From Planctomycetota bacterium (GTDB lineage: Bacteria; Planctomycetota; UBA1135; JALUZX01): a DNA stretch of 5,672 nucleotides. The position numbers and the translations under genes are program-made. Position 1 is the stretch's first letter. Each line of letters opens with the position of its first letter. Shown here in pieces: positions 1 through 5,662 of this stretch. Below the pieces are notes generated by a model, which ran no database searches, was not told the DNA's origin, and was given only the letters and a program-made list of their open reading frames with translations. The DNA is taken from assembly GCA_027011425.1 (NCBI GenBank), contig JALUZX010000792.1:1-5672 (forward strand). Direction: 5' to 3'.

Positions 1-54
1 CTTCCGCCCCTTTCGCTGACCGCCCTCGAGGGCGGTCAGCGAAAGGGGCGGAAG
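1..54. repeat. Perfect 54-bp palindrome at the window edge
   Basis: All 27 bases of the left arm pair with the right arm with no loop; the centre CTCGAG lies at 25-30. It falls within the GH38 reading frame (codons 664-681). A perfect inverted repeat this long, without a loop, inside a coding sequence and starting exactly at base 1, is most simply explained by a fold-back at a contig end. The alternative is a genuine palindrome that stopped the assembly. Residues beyond about codon 672 of the GH38 protein should therefore be treated as uncertain. Confidence 0.95.
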
Positions 55-2043
55 ATCCTCCCCCTGGAAGGTCCGGTCCTGGACGCGAAGGAGGCCGCTC
101 CTTTTGCGCGAGCCCGGGTTGAAGACGAGGACCGGCTCCTCGAGTCCCGAGGTGTCCACCAGGCCTTCCAGGGCTCCCCGGACCTCCTTTTCCATTTGCG
201 CGAGATCGGCTTCGATCTTTTGATAGGCCGCCCTTGCGTCCTCGTAGACCTTTGCGATGGACGAGCCGGGCAGGATGTCGTGGAACTGGTGGAGGAGGAC
301 GGCCTTCCAGGTCTCCTCCAGGCGGGGCCGGAGGCCCGGGACGGGCCCGGCGTCTGGGGGCAGGCAGGCCGCCATGGCCTCCAGAGCGCGGAGCCGGCGT
401 TCCGCCCGGGCGTTGGCCGCCTTGAGCCAGGCCTGGGAGGTGAGGGTGCCCCGGTGGTTCTCCAGGTAGAGTTCGCCCTCCCAGGCGGGCAGGTCCGGGC
501 CTCCTTCCTGGAGGGACCTTTGCCGGGCCTGGTGGAGGGAGCGGCAGAAGGCGTCCACCCTTCCCATCTCCACCCGGGGCAGGCCCGCCGCCTTTCGGGC
601 CAGCCGGGCCCGCCGGACGCTCTCCCTGGTGGGCCCGCCCCCGCCGTCGCCGTATCCGAAGGGCTGGAGCCACCTTGGGACCAGGAGCCGTCTCGGGCCC
701 ACCGGGCGGGCGTCGTTGGCCAGGAGCCGGGCCTCGCCCCGGAGCAGTTCCGCTGGCTCCAGGGCCGCGTTGTAGTCCTCCCCCGGGGTCAGGTGGGCCA
801 GGACCTCCGTGCCGTCGATTCCCCTCCAGAGGAAAGTCGTAAAAGGAAAGCGGTTTCGCTCGCACCAGCTCATCTTGTTGGTGACGAAAGTCTCCAGGCC
901 GGCGCCCTTCATGATCTGGGGGAGGCAGGCGGGGAAGCCGAAGGTGTCGGGAAGCCAGAGGAAGGCCTGGGACGCGGCCCCGCCGAAGCGCTCCTTCCAG
1001 TAGGTCGCGCCGTGGAGGATCTGACGGACCAGGGATTCCCCGGAAGGGCAGTTGCAATCCGCCTCGACCCACATGGCCCCGGCCGCCTCCCAGCGGCCTT
1101 CCTCCACCCGGGCCCGGACCTTTTCGAAGAGGGCCGGGGAGTCCTCTTCCACGAAAGCGTAATGGGCCGCCTGGCTCGCCAGAAACCGGAACTCCGGAAA
1201 CTCTTCCATCAGCTCCAGGACGTTGCTCCAGGTGCGGAGAAGCTTGCGGCGCGTCTCCCCAAGCGGCCAGAGCCAGGCCGTGTCGATGTGGGCGTGGCCT
1301 GCGGCCACGCAGGTCGTGGCCGGAAGGGCGGGCCCGCCGGCCAGCAGGGCGTCCAGCTCCTTTTCCAGGGAGAAGGCCGCCTCCCGGGGGGCGTCCGCCG
1401 GGATCCGGGCCGTGATCTCCCGAAGGCCCAGCAGGATCTCCCGCCAGCGGGGGGAGTCGGCGGGAAGGGCCAGGGCGGTCTGGAGGGCGAATTCATACTT
1501 GGCAAGGAACCGCTCCATCTCCGGGTCCAGGGCGACCAGCTCCGCCGCTTCCAGGCGGCCCGGTCTGGCCTCGGACCAGCGCTTGTGGACCTCCGGGTCC
1601 TCCCACCAGAAGACCGTGGCCCCAAGGGGCTTGTTGCAGGCCGCCTCGATGAGGCAGTCCACCTCCTCGCCGCCCTGGGCCCTGGGAAAGAGGAGGACCT
1701 TGTCCCGGTAGGGGTCGAAGCCACGCCTGGGGACCCCCTCTTCCCAGAGCAGGGCCTCTGTCCCGCTGGAGAAGCGAAGGGCCACGGGCCGGCCCGCCAG
1801 TTCGGCCGGCACCCTGCCTGTCACCCGGAACCAGACCGTGGCCCAGACCGGGCCCCAGCGAAAGCCCGGCTCCACCGGCCGGAAGGTTCCTTTCCGCGCC
1901 TCCTCGAAGGAGACGGGGGCCTCCACCTGGAGGGCCGAGACCTCCAGGGGAGCGCGCAGAGGCGCCGCCGCCCGCCCCAGCACCTCCCGGGCGAACCCCT
2001 CGAACCGAAGAGCCAGGTACTCACGATCACCGATTCCGATCAT
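1..2043 (-). CDS. GH38 alpha-mannosidase, N-terminal 681 residues (gene runs off the left edge)
   Basis: Glycoside hydrolase family 38, a retaining, metal-dependent enzyme that removes alpha-mannose from glycans. The frame is open from ATG at 2043 to base 1 with no stop. An N-terminal beta-rich region (about 1-235) leads into the catalytic domain. GHAHIDTAWLWPL (249-261) carries the metal-ligand pair H252 and D254. WLPDTFGFP (363-371) carries the expected nucleophile D366. YLENHRGTLTSQA (526-538) carries the third-ligand histidine H530. HQFHDILPGSSI (585-596) is also typical of the family. VFNP at 640-643 marks the start of the C-terminal beta domain, nearly all of which lies outside the window. 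Family members usually reach about 1000 residues. No signal peptide is visible, so it is probably cytoplasmic and acts on imported oligosaccharides (inference). No good Shine-Dalgarno sequence precedes the start, but the same ATG is conserved in the fragment at 3988-4127. The last 18 codons are the palindrome and may not be genuine. Confidence 0.95.
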   Translation of the reverse strand, partial: MIGIGDREYLALRFEGFAREVLGRAAAPLRAPLEVSALQVEAPVSFEEARKGTFRPVEPGFRWGPVWATVWFRVTGRVPAELAGRPVALRFSSGTEALLWEEGVPRRGFDPYRDKVLLFPRAQGGEEVDCLIEAACNKPLGATVFWWEDPEVHKRWSEARPGRLEAAELVALDPEMERFLAKYEFALQTALALPADSPRWREILLGLREITARIPADAPREAAFSLEKELDALLAGGPALPATTCVAAGHAHIDTAWLWPLGETRRKLLRTWSNVLELMEEFPEFRFLASQAAHYAFVEEDSPALFEKVRARVEEGRWEAAGAMWVEADCNCPSGESLVRQILHGATYWKERFGGAASQAFLWLPDTFGFPACLPQIMKGAGLETFVTNKMSWCERNRFPFTTFLWRGIDGTEVLAHLTPGEDYNAALEPAELLRGEARLLANDARPVGPRRLLVPRWLQPFGYGDGGGGPTRESVRRARLARKAAGLPRVEMGRVDAFCRSLHQARQRSLQEGGPDLPAWEGELYLENHRGTLTSQAWLKAANARAERRLRALEAMAACLPPDAGPVPGLRPRLEETWKAVLLHQFHDILPGSSIAKVYEDARAAYQKIEADLAQMEKEVRGALEGLVDTSGLEEPVLVFNPGSRKRSGLLRVQDRTFQGEDLPPLSLTALEGGQRKGRK

Positions 2044-2067
2044 GGGGGGAGAGTCTACAGGAAGGCC
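1904..2067. repeat. Direct repeat copy A (5' end of intact GH38 gene plus leader)
   Basis: This segment recurs at 3988-4152 in the same orientation. The 140 coding bases (1904-2043) align without gaps and differ at five positions. The next 24 bases upstream of the ATG match apart from one extra G in the other copy, and similarity then decays. Copy A belongs to the intact gene. The two copies bracket the DUF488/dual-OB operon. Confidence 0.93.
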
Positions 2068-2298
2068 GGGGCGGAAAGGATCTCGATTGAGGGGGAATCA
2101 GGACTCCTCCCCTGGCAATGAAGGATGATCATCAGCCTGGAATATGCCTCCCCAACACCCTCTCATCTCACAGAAGGGGGGGGCGAGCGTGGTTCAACTT
2201 TCCTGACACCGGGGGGGTGCCCCTTGAGCCCAATTAGGAGTGGGGGTATTATTGGACAAGTTCAATTTCCTCTCAAGGCTTCGTGAGAATTTAGCGCG
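2044..2298. other. Divergent intergenic region between GH38 and the DUF488 operon
   Basis: No credible gene is seen here. The GH38-proximal part, to about 2067, is shared with the downstream repeat copy, with weaker similarity (GGATCT and an A-GGGGG run) to about 2095. The middle holds a 10-bp palindrome GATGATCATC (2124-2133), an 8-G run (2176-2183) and a 7-G run (2211-2217). Two similar strings, GTTCAACTTTCCT (2192-2204) and GTTCAATTTCCT (2260-2271), occur 68 bp apart. The left end of the inserted cassette must lie somewhere between about 2070 and the promoter at 2224, but no sharp boundary is visible. Confidence 0.7.
2224..2252 (+). promoter_or_regulatory. Predicted sigma70-type promoter of the DUF488/dual-OB operon
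   Basis: TTGAGC (2224-2229) and TATTAT (2247-2252) are separated by exactly 17 bp and match the -35 and -10 consensus at 4/6 and 5/6 positions. Transcription would start near 2259, giving a leader of about 40 nt before the ATG at 2299. An imperfect inverted repeat, CCAATTA (2230-2236) with TTATTGG (2249-2255), spans the spacer and overlaps the -10, so a repressor site is possible. The spacing and position directly upstream of the operon are the main support. Confidence 0.6.
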
Positions 2299-2850
2299 AT
2301 GGAGACGAAAGCCATCTTTACGATCGGTTACGGAAAGCGGGAACTCGACGAGTTTATCGCTATGCTGAAAGCGCACGGCATCAACTACCTCGTCGATGTT
2401 CGTTCGTATCCGTATTCGAAGTTCAAGCCTGAATTCTCCAAGGACGCCCTCTCGGCCGCTCTGCAGCGCGAAGGAATCCGCTACGTTTTCATGGGGGATC
2501 TCCTCGGAGGACGCCCCGACGACCAGGAGTGCTACATCCAGGGGAAAGTAGACTACGAGCGCCTCAAGTCCACTGAGCCCTTCCGCCGGGGCATCAGCAG
2601 GCTTCGCACGGCATGGGAGAAGGATCTCCGCCTGTGCATTATGTGCAGTGAGGGGCGTCCCGAGGAGTGCCACCGCAGCAAGCTCATCGGCGAGGTCCTG
2701 GAAGCGGAAGGCATCCGGGTTCGTCACATCGACGCGGAGGGAAACGTGGTGAGTCAGCAGGCCATCCTCCAGATTCTCACCGGCGGCCAGGGGCGCCTCT
2801 TCGACGAACCCTTCACATCTAGGAAGAGATACCGCACCGATTCAACTTGA
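2299..2850 (+). CDS. DUF488 family protein (canonical type)
   Basis: A 183-residue protein covering the whole DUF488 domain. The N-terminal strand TIGYG (8-12), DVRSYPYSKF (33-42) with a D-x-R motif, the GI-x-Y segment (59-62) and LGGRP (69-73) are all typical. The C-terminal signature is C116-S-E118 followed by C124-H125-R126-S127. The clustered Cys, Glu, His and Arg residues are the family's conserved polar site and look catalytic or metal-binding, but I know of no settled reaction for the family. The protein is soluble, with no membrane segment. The start is the first ATG after an in-frame TGA at 2284-2286, and only a weak GTGAG (2283-2287) precedes it. It is the first gene of a three-gene operon driven by the promoter at 2224-2252. 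Base composition is clearly lower in GC than the flanking genes, suggesting transfer. Confidence 0.93.
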   Translation: METKAIFTIGYGKRELDEFIAMLKAHGINYLVDVRSYPYSKFKPEFSKDALSAALQREGIRYVFMGDLLGGRPDDQECYIQGKVDYERLKSTEPFRRGISRLRTAWEKDLRLCIMCSEGRPEECHRSKLIGEVLEAEGIRVRHIDAEGNVVSQQAILQILTGGQGRLFDEPFTSRKRYRTDST

Positions 2851-2875
2851 GGCGGTGCGCGGAGATCGAGGTGCG

Positions 2876-3370
2876 ATGGAGAATCAGATCCGCATAGTAA
2901 CCATCGGCGTATATGGATTTGACGAAGAAAGTTTCTTCTCGGCCCTGACCGAAGCCGGCGTCGACACCTTTTGTGATGTCAGGCGGCGCCGAGGGCTTCG
3001 CGGTTCGACCTACGCCTTCGCAAATAGCCGGCGGCTGCAGGAGCGCCTCGCCTCCATGGGAATCCGTTACATCCATCTCAAGAATCTGGCCCCCTCTCAG
3101 GCTGTGCGTGACCTTCAGAAGCAAGACGACCACAGAAAAGGAATCGGCAAGCGGGATCGCGCGGCGCTTGGCCCCGCATTCGTCCAGGCGTACAAAGCAG
3201 AATGCTTGAAGGATTTCTCCGCAAGGAGGTTTCTCGATTCCGTCGGACCCGACGCCCATGTAGTGGCTCTTTTCTGCGTGGAGCGCGAACCCGAAGCTTG
3301 CCATCGCTCACTCGTGGCCGAAAGGCTGGCCGAAGAACTAAAGGTCGTGCCGGAGCACATCAAGCCATGA
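2876..3370 (+). CDS. DUF488 family protein (second, divergent type)
   Basis: A 164-residue protein with the DUF488 layout but clearly a different subfamily from its neighbour. It has VTIGVYG (8-14), DVRRRRGLRG (34-43), YAFANS (46-51), GIRYIHLKNLAP (62-73), and the C-terminal signature C134-V-E136 followed by C142-H143-R144-S145. The conserved Cys/Glu/Cys-His-Arg site is retained, so both paralogues are probably active. In place of the LGGRP loop it has a basic, polar segment (about 78-97) rich in Lys, Arg and Asp. I chose ATG 2876 because GAGG (2868-2871) lies just upstream and the protein then starts right before the first strand; GTG 2855 would add seven residues of no family character. It follows the first DUF488 gene by 25 nt and overlaps the next gene in ATGA, so translation is probably coupled. 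Function unknown; a heteromer with the first protein is an inference. Confidence 0.9.
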   Translation: MENQIRIVTIGVYGFDEESFFSALTEAGVDTFCDVRRRRGLRGSTYAFANSRRLQERLASMGIRYIHLKNLAPSQAVRDLQKQDDHRKGIGKRDRAALGPAFVQAYKAECLKDFSARRFLDSVGPDAHVVALFCVEREPEACHRSLVAERLAEELKVVPEHIKP

Positions 3371-3987
3371 GAGTAGTCATCGTCGCCAAGACCAGGATGC
3401 GCCACGGCGTCTGCATCGGCGGCCTCGTTGAAGACTCGGCCCGATCCGTTCGCATCATGCCCTCAGGCTCGTATTGCAATCCTTCCGGCACACCGTTCAA
3501 CGTGGGAGATATCTGGGAACTCGATCTAAAACCCAAACCGGGATCCAAGCCGCCGCACGTTGAGGATCACGAGTTCACCAAGAAGAAGAAAGTGGGCCGC
3601 ATCCCAAACCTGGGAAAGTGGATTTTGAGCAAGGTGGATCCGTGGGAAGGCGGTCCTGATGTCCTCTTCGATGGGAAGCTGTATTATCGGCCGGGCGGAA
3701 CTGCCTTCGTTTCGACCACGGAAGTGTCACATTGCAGCACGGGCTTCTGGGTCCTTCCGGCAGAACTTGAGTACGACCCGTTCATCACGGTGGACACAAA
3801 GAAACAACGGTACTCCTTGGCAGGCGCCTGGACCTTGATTCTCCCCTTCGTCGGCTTTCAGAAGCCGGTTGGCACCATCCCAGCCGGAACACTGGTAAGG
3901 CTGTCTTTGGCTCGACCGTGGACCGGTCCCACCGCTCCGCCTGGGGAAGACCAGCGACATTCTCTCCAGCTTTCAGGCTGGTATTGA
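3367..3987 (+). CDS. Probable dual-OB-domain protein
   Basis: A 206-residue protein. The start MRVVIVAKTRMRHGVCIGG, the NVGDIWELDL strand (45-54) and the HVEDHEF motif (64-70) resemble the dual OB-fold domain family as I remember it. That family has a first OB-like barrel (about 1-85), a linker and a second barrel (about 100-206). The end LARPW (181-185) and LQLSGWY (200-206) looks like a natural C-terminus, so the gene appears complete. OB folds usually bind single-stranded nucleic acid or nucleotides; here that is an inference. No catalytic motif, membrane segment or signal peptide is seen. The ATG overlaps the stop of the second DUF488 gene (ATGA), with GGAG at 3352-3355 inside that gene, indicating translational coupling. 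The stop codon touches the GH38 fragment directly, leaving no 3' untranslated region of its own. The family call is moderately sure; the role is unknown. Confidence 0.75.
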   Translation: MRVVIVAKTRMRHGVCIGGLVEDSARSVRIMPSGSYCNPSGTPFNVGDIWELDLKPKPGSKPPHVEDHEFTKKKKVGRIPNLGKWILSKVDPWEGGPDVLFDGKLYYRPGGTAFVSTTEVSHCSTGFWVLPAELEYDPFITVDTKKQRYSLAGAWTLILPFVGFQKPVGTIPAGTLVRLSLARPWTGPTAPPGEDQRHSLQLSGWY

Positions 3988-4127
3988 TCGAAGGAGACGG
4001 GGGCCTCCATCTGGAGGGCCGAGACCTCCAGGGGAGCGCGAAGGGGCGCCGCCGCCCGCCCCAGCACCTCCCGGGCGAACCCCTCGAACCGAAGAGCCAG
4101 GTACTCGCGATCACCGATCCCGATCAT
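3988..4127 (-). pseudogene. GH38 alpha-mannosidase 5' fragment (46 codons)
   Basis: Read on the minus strand from ATG 4127, this gives the first 46 residues of the GH38 protein. It then breaks two bases into codon 47, where the frame runs into the antisense of the dual-OB gene. Compared with the intact gene there are five base changes: third-position synonymous changes at Gly3, Arg7, Pro28 and Leu29, and Val40 to Met. It contains none of the catalytic domain and cannot be functional as an enzyme. The pattern of changes indicates that it diverged while still part of a working gene, so it is probably a remnant of a second allele or paralogue and not a fresh tandem copy. Confidence 0.9.
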
Positions 4128-4152
4128 GGGGGGGAGAGTCTACAGGAAGGCC
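3988..4152. repeat. Direct repeat copy B (GH38 5' end, downstream of the operon)
   Basis: Second copy of 1904-2067 in the same orientation. It begins on the base after the TGA of the dual-OB gene and has a sharp left boundary. On the right it fades out after the shared AGAGTCTACAGGAAGGCC. It has seven G residues beside the ATG where copy A has six. Confidence 0.93.
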
Positions 4153-4290
4153 CGGGGCCGGGAGCACTTGGGATCTAGGGGGTTCCCAGGATGGACGATT
4201 CTCCCGGCATCAGGGGGGCCCCAAGCCCGGGCACTGCCCAGATGATGGAACCCTCAGCAAAGCATAGGGTTAAAGCCCTTCAACCCGGTT

Positions 4291-4302
4291 ATGTGCGCAC
4301 AT
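4291..4302. promoter_or_regulatory. 12-bp palindrome, possible operator
   Basis: ATGTGCGCACAT is a perfect palindrome about 110 bp upstream of the ATPase start codon and just downstream of an imperfect 20-bp inverted repeat (4267-4286). Its position in the intergenic region fits a regulator-binding site, but no regulator is encoded nearby and a 12-bp palindrome can arise by chance. Confidence 0.3.
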
Positions 4303-4350
4303 TACTCCCCTCATCTTGCTCATTTCTTGGGCCCGGCCCTTTTCTAAAGT

Positions 4351-4383
4351 TTTCATTCAGTCAAAGGAAAACCTTTCATTCAG
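4351..4383 (+). repeat. Tandem decamer TTTCATTCAG, two copies 23 bp apart
   Basis: TTTCATTCAG occurs at 4351-4360 and 4374-4383 (23 bp start to start, roughly two helical turns) in the AT-richer stretch before the ATPase gene. Both copies are followed by a similar purine-rich tail (TCAAAGG and CCAGGGT). This could be a pair of activator or repressor half-sites, or a small slippage duplication. Confidence 0.45.
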
Positions 4384-4411
4384 CCAGGGTCAAACCTTAC
4401 ATTTGGCCGTC

Positions 4412-5662
4412 ATGAAACCCGGCAAGATCCTCCCCCGGCTTGTGGAGCCCCGCCTGAAAGAGGCCCTGGCCGACACCCCGGTGGTCCTCATTCATGGGCC
4501 CCGGCAATGCGGCAAGACGACCCTGGCGCAATTGGTGGGCCGCAAGCTGGGTTACGCCTATGTCAGCCTGGACGAGGAGGTTCCCCGGGCTGCCGCCGAG
4601 ACCGATCCCGTGGGGTTCGTGGCCGACCTGCCCCGGCGGGTCGTCCTGGACGAGGTCCAATACGTTCCCAGTCTGTTCCCTGCCCTCAAGGTGGCGGTGG
4701 ACCGGGATCGCGTCCCGGGGAGGTTCCTTCTCACCGGTTCGGCGAATTTGTTGTTCGTGCCCCAGCTCGCCGAATCGCTGGTGGGGCGGATGGAGATCCT
4801 GCGCCTCTTCCCCTTTGCCCAGTGCGAAATCGAGGGTGCCAAAGCCACCTTCCTGGACCGGCTCTTTCAGGGGCGTTTCCCGGCCCGCAGGGGGGAGCGC
4901 CTCGGGCGCCGGCTGGCCGAGCGGATCGTGGCGGGGGGGGTCCCCGTGGCGCTCGCCCGGAAACCGGGGCGCCGGCGAGCCGCCTGGTACAAGTGGTATG
5001 TCGAGACCCTGATTCAGCGCGATGTCCGGAGCCTGGCCCGCATCGCTTCCCCCGGCGCCCTTCCCCAGTTGCTGGCCCTTGCCGCCGCGCAGACGGCGTG
5101 CCTTCTCAACGTGGCCGACCTGGCCGGCCCCTTCGAACTCAGCCGCCCGACGATTCGCGATTACCTCACCTTGCTGGAGCACGTCTTCCTGGTCGAAAAA
5201 CTGCCCCCCTGGCACAGCAACCGCCTCAGCCGTCTTGTGAAGAAGCCCAAACTGCACATGGGCGACACCGGGCTGGCCGCCGCCCTACTGGGGCTGGATG
5301 CCGCCGCCCTCTACGAGGACAAGGAAGCCTACGGCAGGCTTCTGGAGACCTTCGTGTTCGGCGAACTGCGCCGCCTGGCGAGCGGGCACGGGGAGGACAT
5401 CCGCTTTCACCATTTTCGGGTCAGGGAAGGCTACGAAGTGGACCTGGTGCTCGAGTGGGGGGGCCGCAAGCTCGCCGGGATCGAGGTGAAGGCCTCCTCC
5501 ACGGTCACCGCCTCCGATTTCCGGGGCCTGCGCAAGCTCGCCGCGGCGGCGGGGAAGCGGTTTGTCTGCGGGGTCCTCCTCTACGACGGCGAGGTCAGCC
5601 TGGGCTTCGGGGACCGCATGTATGCCGTCCCCGTCTGGGCCTTGTGGGAGAAGAAGGCCTGA
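4412..5662 (+). CDS. AAA_14 / DUF4143 ATPase
   Basis: A complete 416-residue protein of the widespread AAA_14-DUF4143 family. Walker A is GPRQCGKTT (29-37, Lys35), Walker B is RRVVLDEVQ (75-83, Asp80-Glu81), and LLTGSANLL (106-114) is the sensor strand. VETLIQRDVRSLARI (197-211) begins the DUF4143 part. A winged-helix-like segment follows (about 233-262), then KLHMGDTGLAAALLG (280-294). The C-terminal core has E318, D344 in GYEVDLVLE and E358-V-K360 in GIEVKAS, a PD-(D/E)xK nuclease-like arrangement. The cellular role of the family is not established. I chose ATG 4412 because the protein then starts directly before the P-loop region as usual; TTG 4316 would add 32 uncharacteristic residues. 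No Shine-Dalgarno sequence is evident. GC is as high as in GH38, so it is probably resident and not part of the DUF488 operon. An 8-G run at 4933-4940 lies inside the gene, but the frame is intact. Confidence 0.95.
   Translation: MKPGKILPRLVEPRLKEALADTPVVLIHGPRQCGKTTLAQLVGRKLGYAYVSLDEEVPRAAAETDPVGFVADLPRRVVLDEVQYVPSLFPALKVAVDRDRVPGRFLLTGSANLLFVPQLAESLVGRMEILRLFPFAQCEIEGAKATFLDRLFQGRFPARRGERLGRRLAERIVAGGVPVALARKPGRRRAAWYKWYVETLIQRDVRSLARIASPGALPQLLALAAAQTACLLNVADLAGPFELSRPTIRDYLTLLEHVFLVEKLPPWHSNRLSRLVKKPKLHMGDTGLAAALLGLDAAALYEDKEAYGRLLETFVFGELRRLASGHGEDIRFHHFRVREGYEVDLVLEWGGRKLAGIEVKASSTVTASDFRGLRKLAAAAGKRFVCGVLLYDGEVSLGFGDRMYAVPVWALWEKKA

Larger units (their letters stand above)
4153..4411. 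other. Intergenic region upstream of the ATPase gene
   Basis: No gene is supported here. Together with the GH38 fragment it makes about 424 bp without a functional gene. It contains an imperfect 20-bp inverted repeat (4267-4286, GGGTT...AACCC), a perfect 12-bp palindrome ATGTGCGCACAT (4291-4302), and the decamer TTTCATTCAG repeated at 4351-4360 and 4374-4383. The stretch from about 4340 is more AT-rich than its surroundings, as expected for a promoter region. The only candidate boxes seen are weak: TTCATT 4375-4380 and TACATT 4398-4403, 17 bp apart. They would place the transcript start at about the ATG. Confidence 0.6.

Noticed and set aside
196..2121. A 641-codon open frame on the plus strand opposite GH38
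   Set aside because: It has no recognisable domain and a Gly/Pro/Arg-rich composition typical of antisense frames in GC-rich genes. The minus strand encodes a complete series of GH38 motifs over the same bases.
2044..2298. Insertion-sequence ends or an attachment site at the left cassette boundary
   Set aside because: I found no terminal inverted repeat matching the right junction, no tRNA remnant and no recombinase gene, so no element end can be assigned.
3202..3366. A 55-codon N-terminal extension of the dual-OB protein
   Set aside because: It lies wholly within the second DUF488 gene and is Arg-rich and without family character. ATG 3367 overlaps the preceding stop in the usual coupled arrangement.
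4005..4018. A possible terminator hairpin CCTCCA-TC-TGGAGG after the operon
   Set aside because: It has a short stem, a two-base loop and no following T run. The sequence is ordinary GH38 coding sequence, present with one mismatch in the intact gene.
3858..4127. An 89-codon minus-strand frame starting like GH38
   Set aside because: Only the first 46 codons are GH38. The remainder is antisense to the dual-OB gene, so I list it as a gene fragment and not a protein.
4316..4411. A TTG start 32 codons upstream for the ATPase
   Set aside because: The extra residues do not resemble the family. ATG 4412 gives the usual short distance to the P-loop.
4397..5257. A 286-codon open frame on the minus strand opposite the ATPase
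   Set aside because: It is antisense to clear Walker and DUF4143 motifs and has no recognisable family character of its own.
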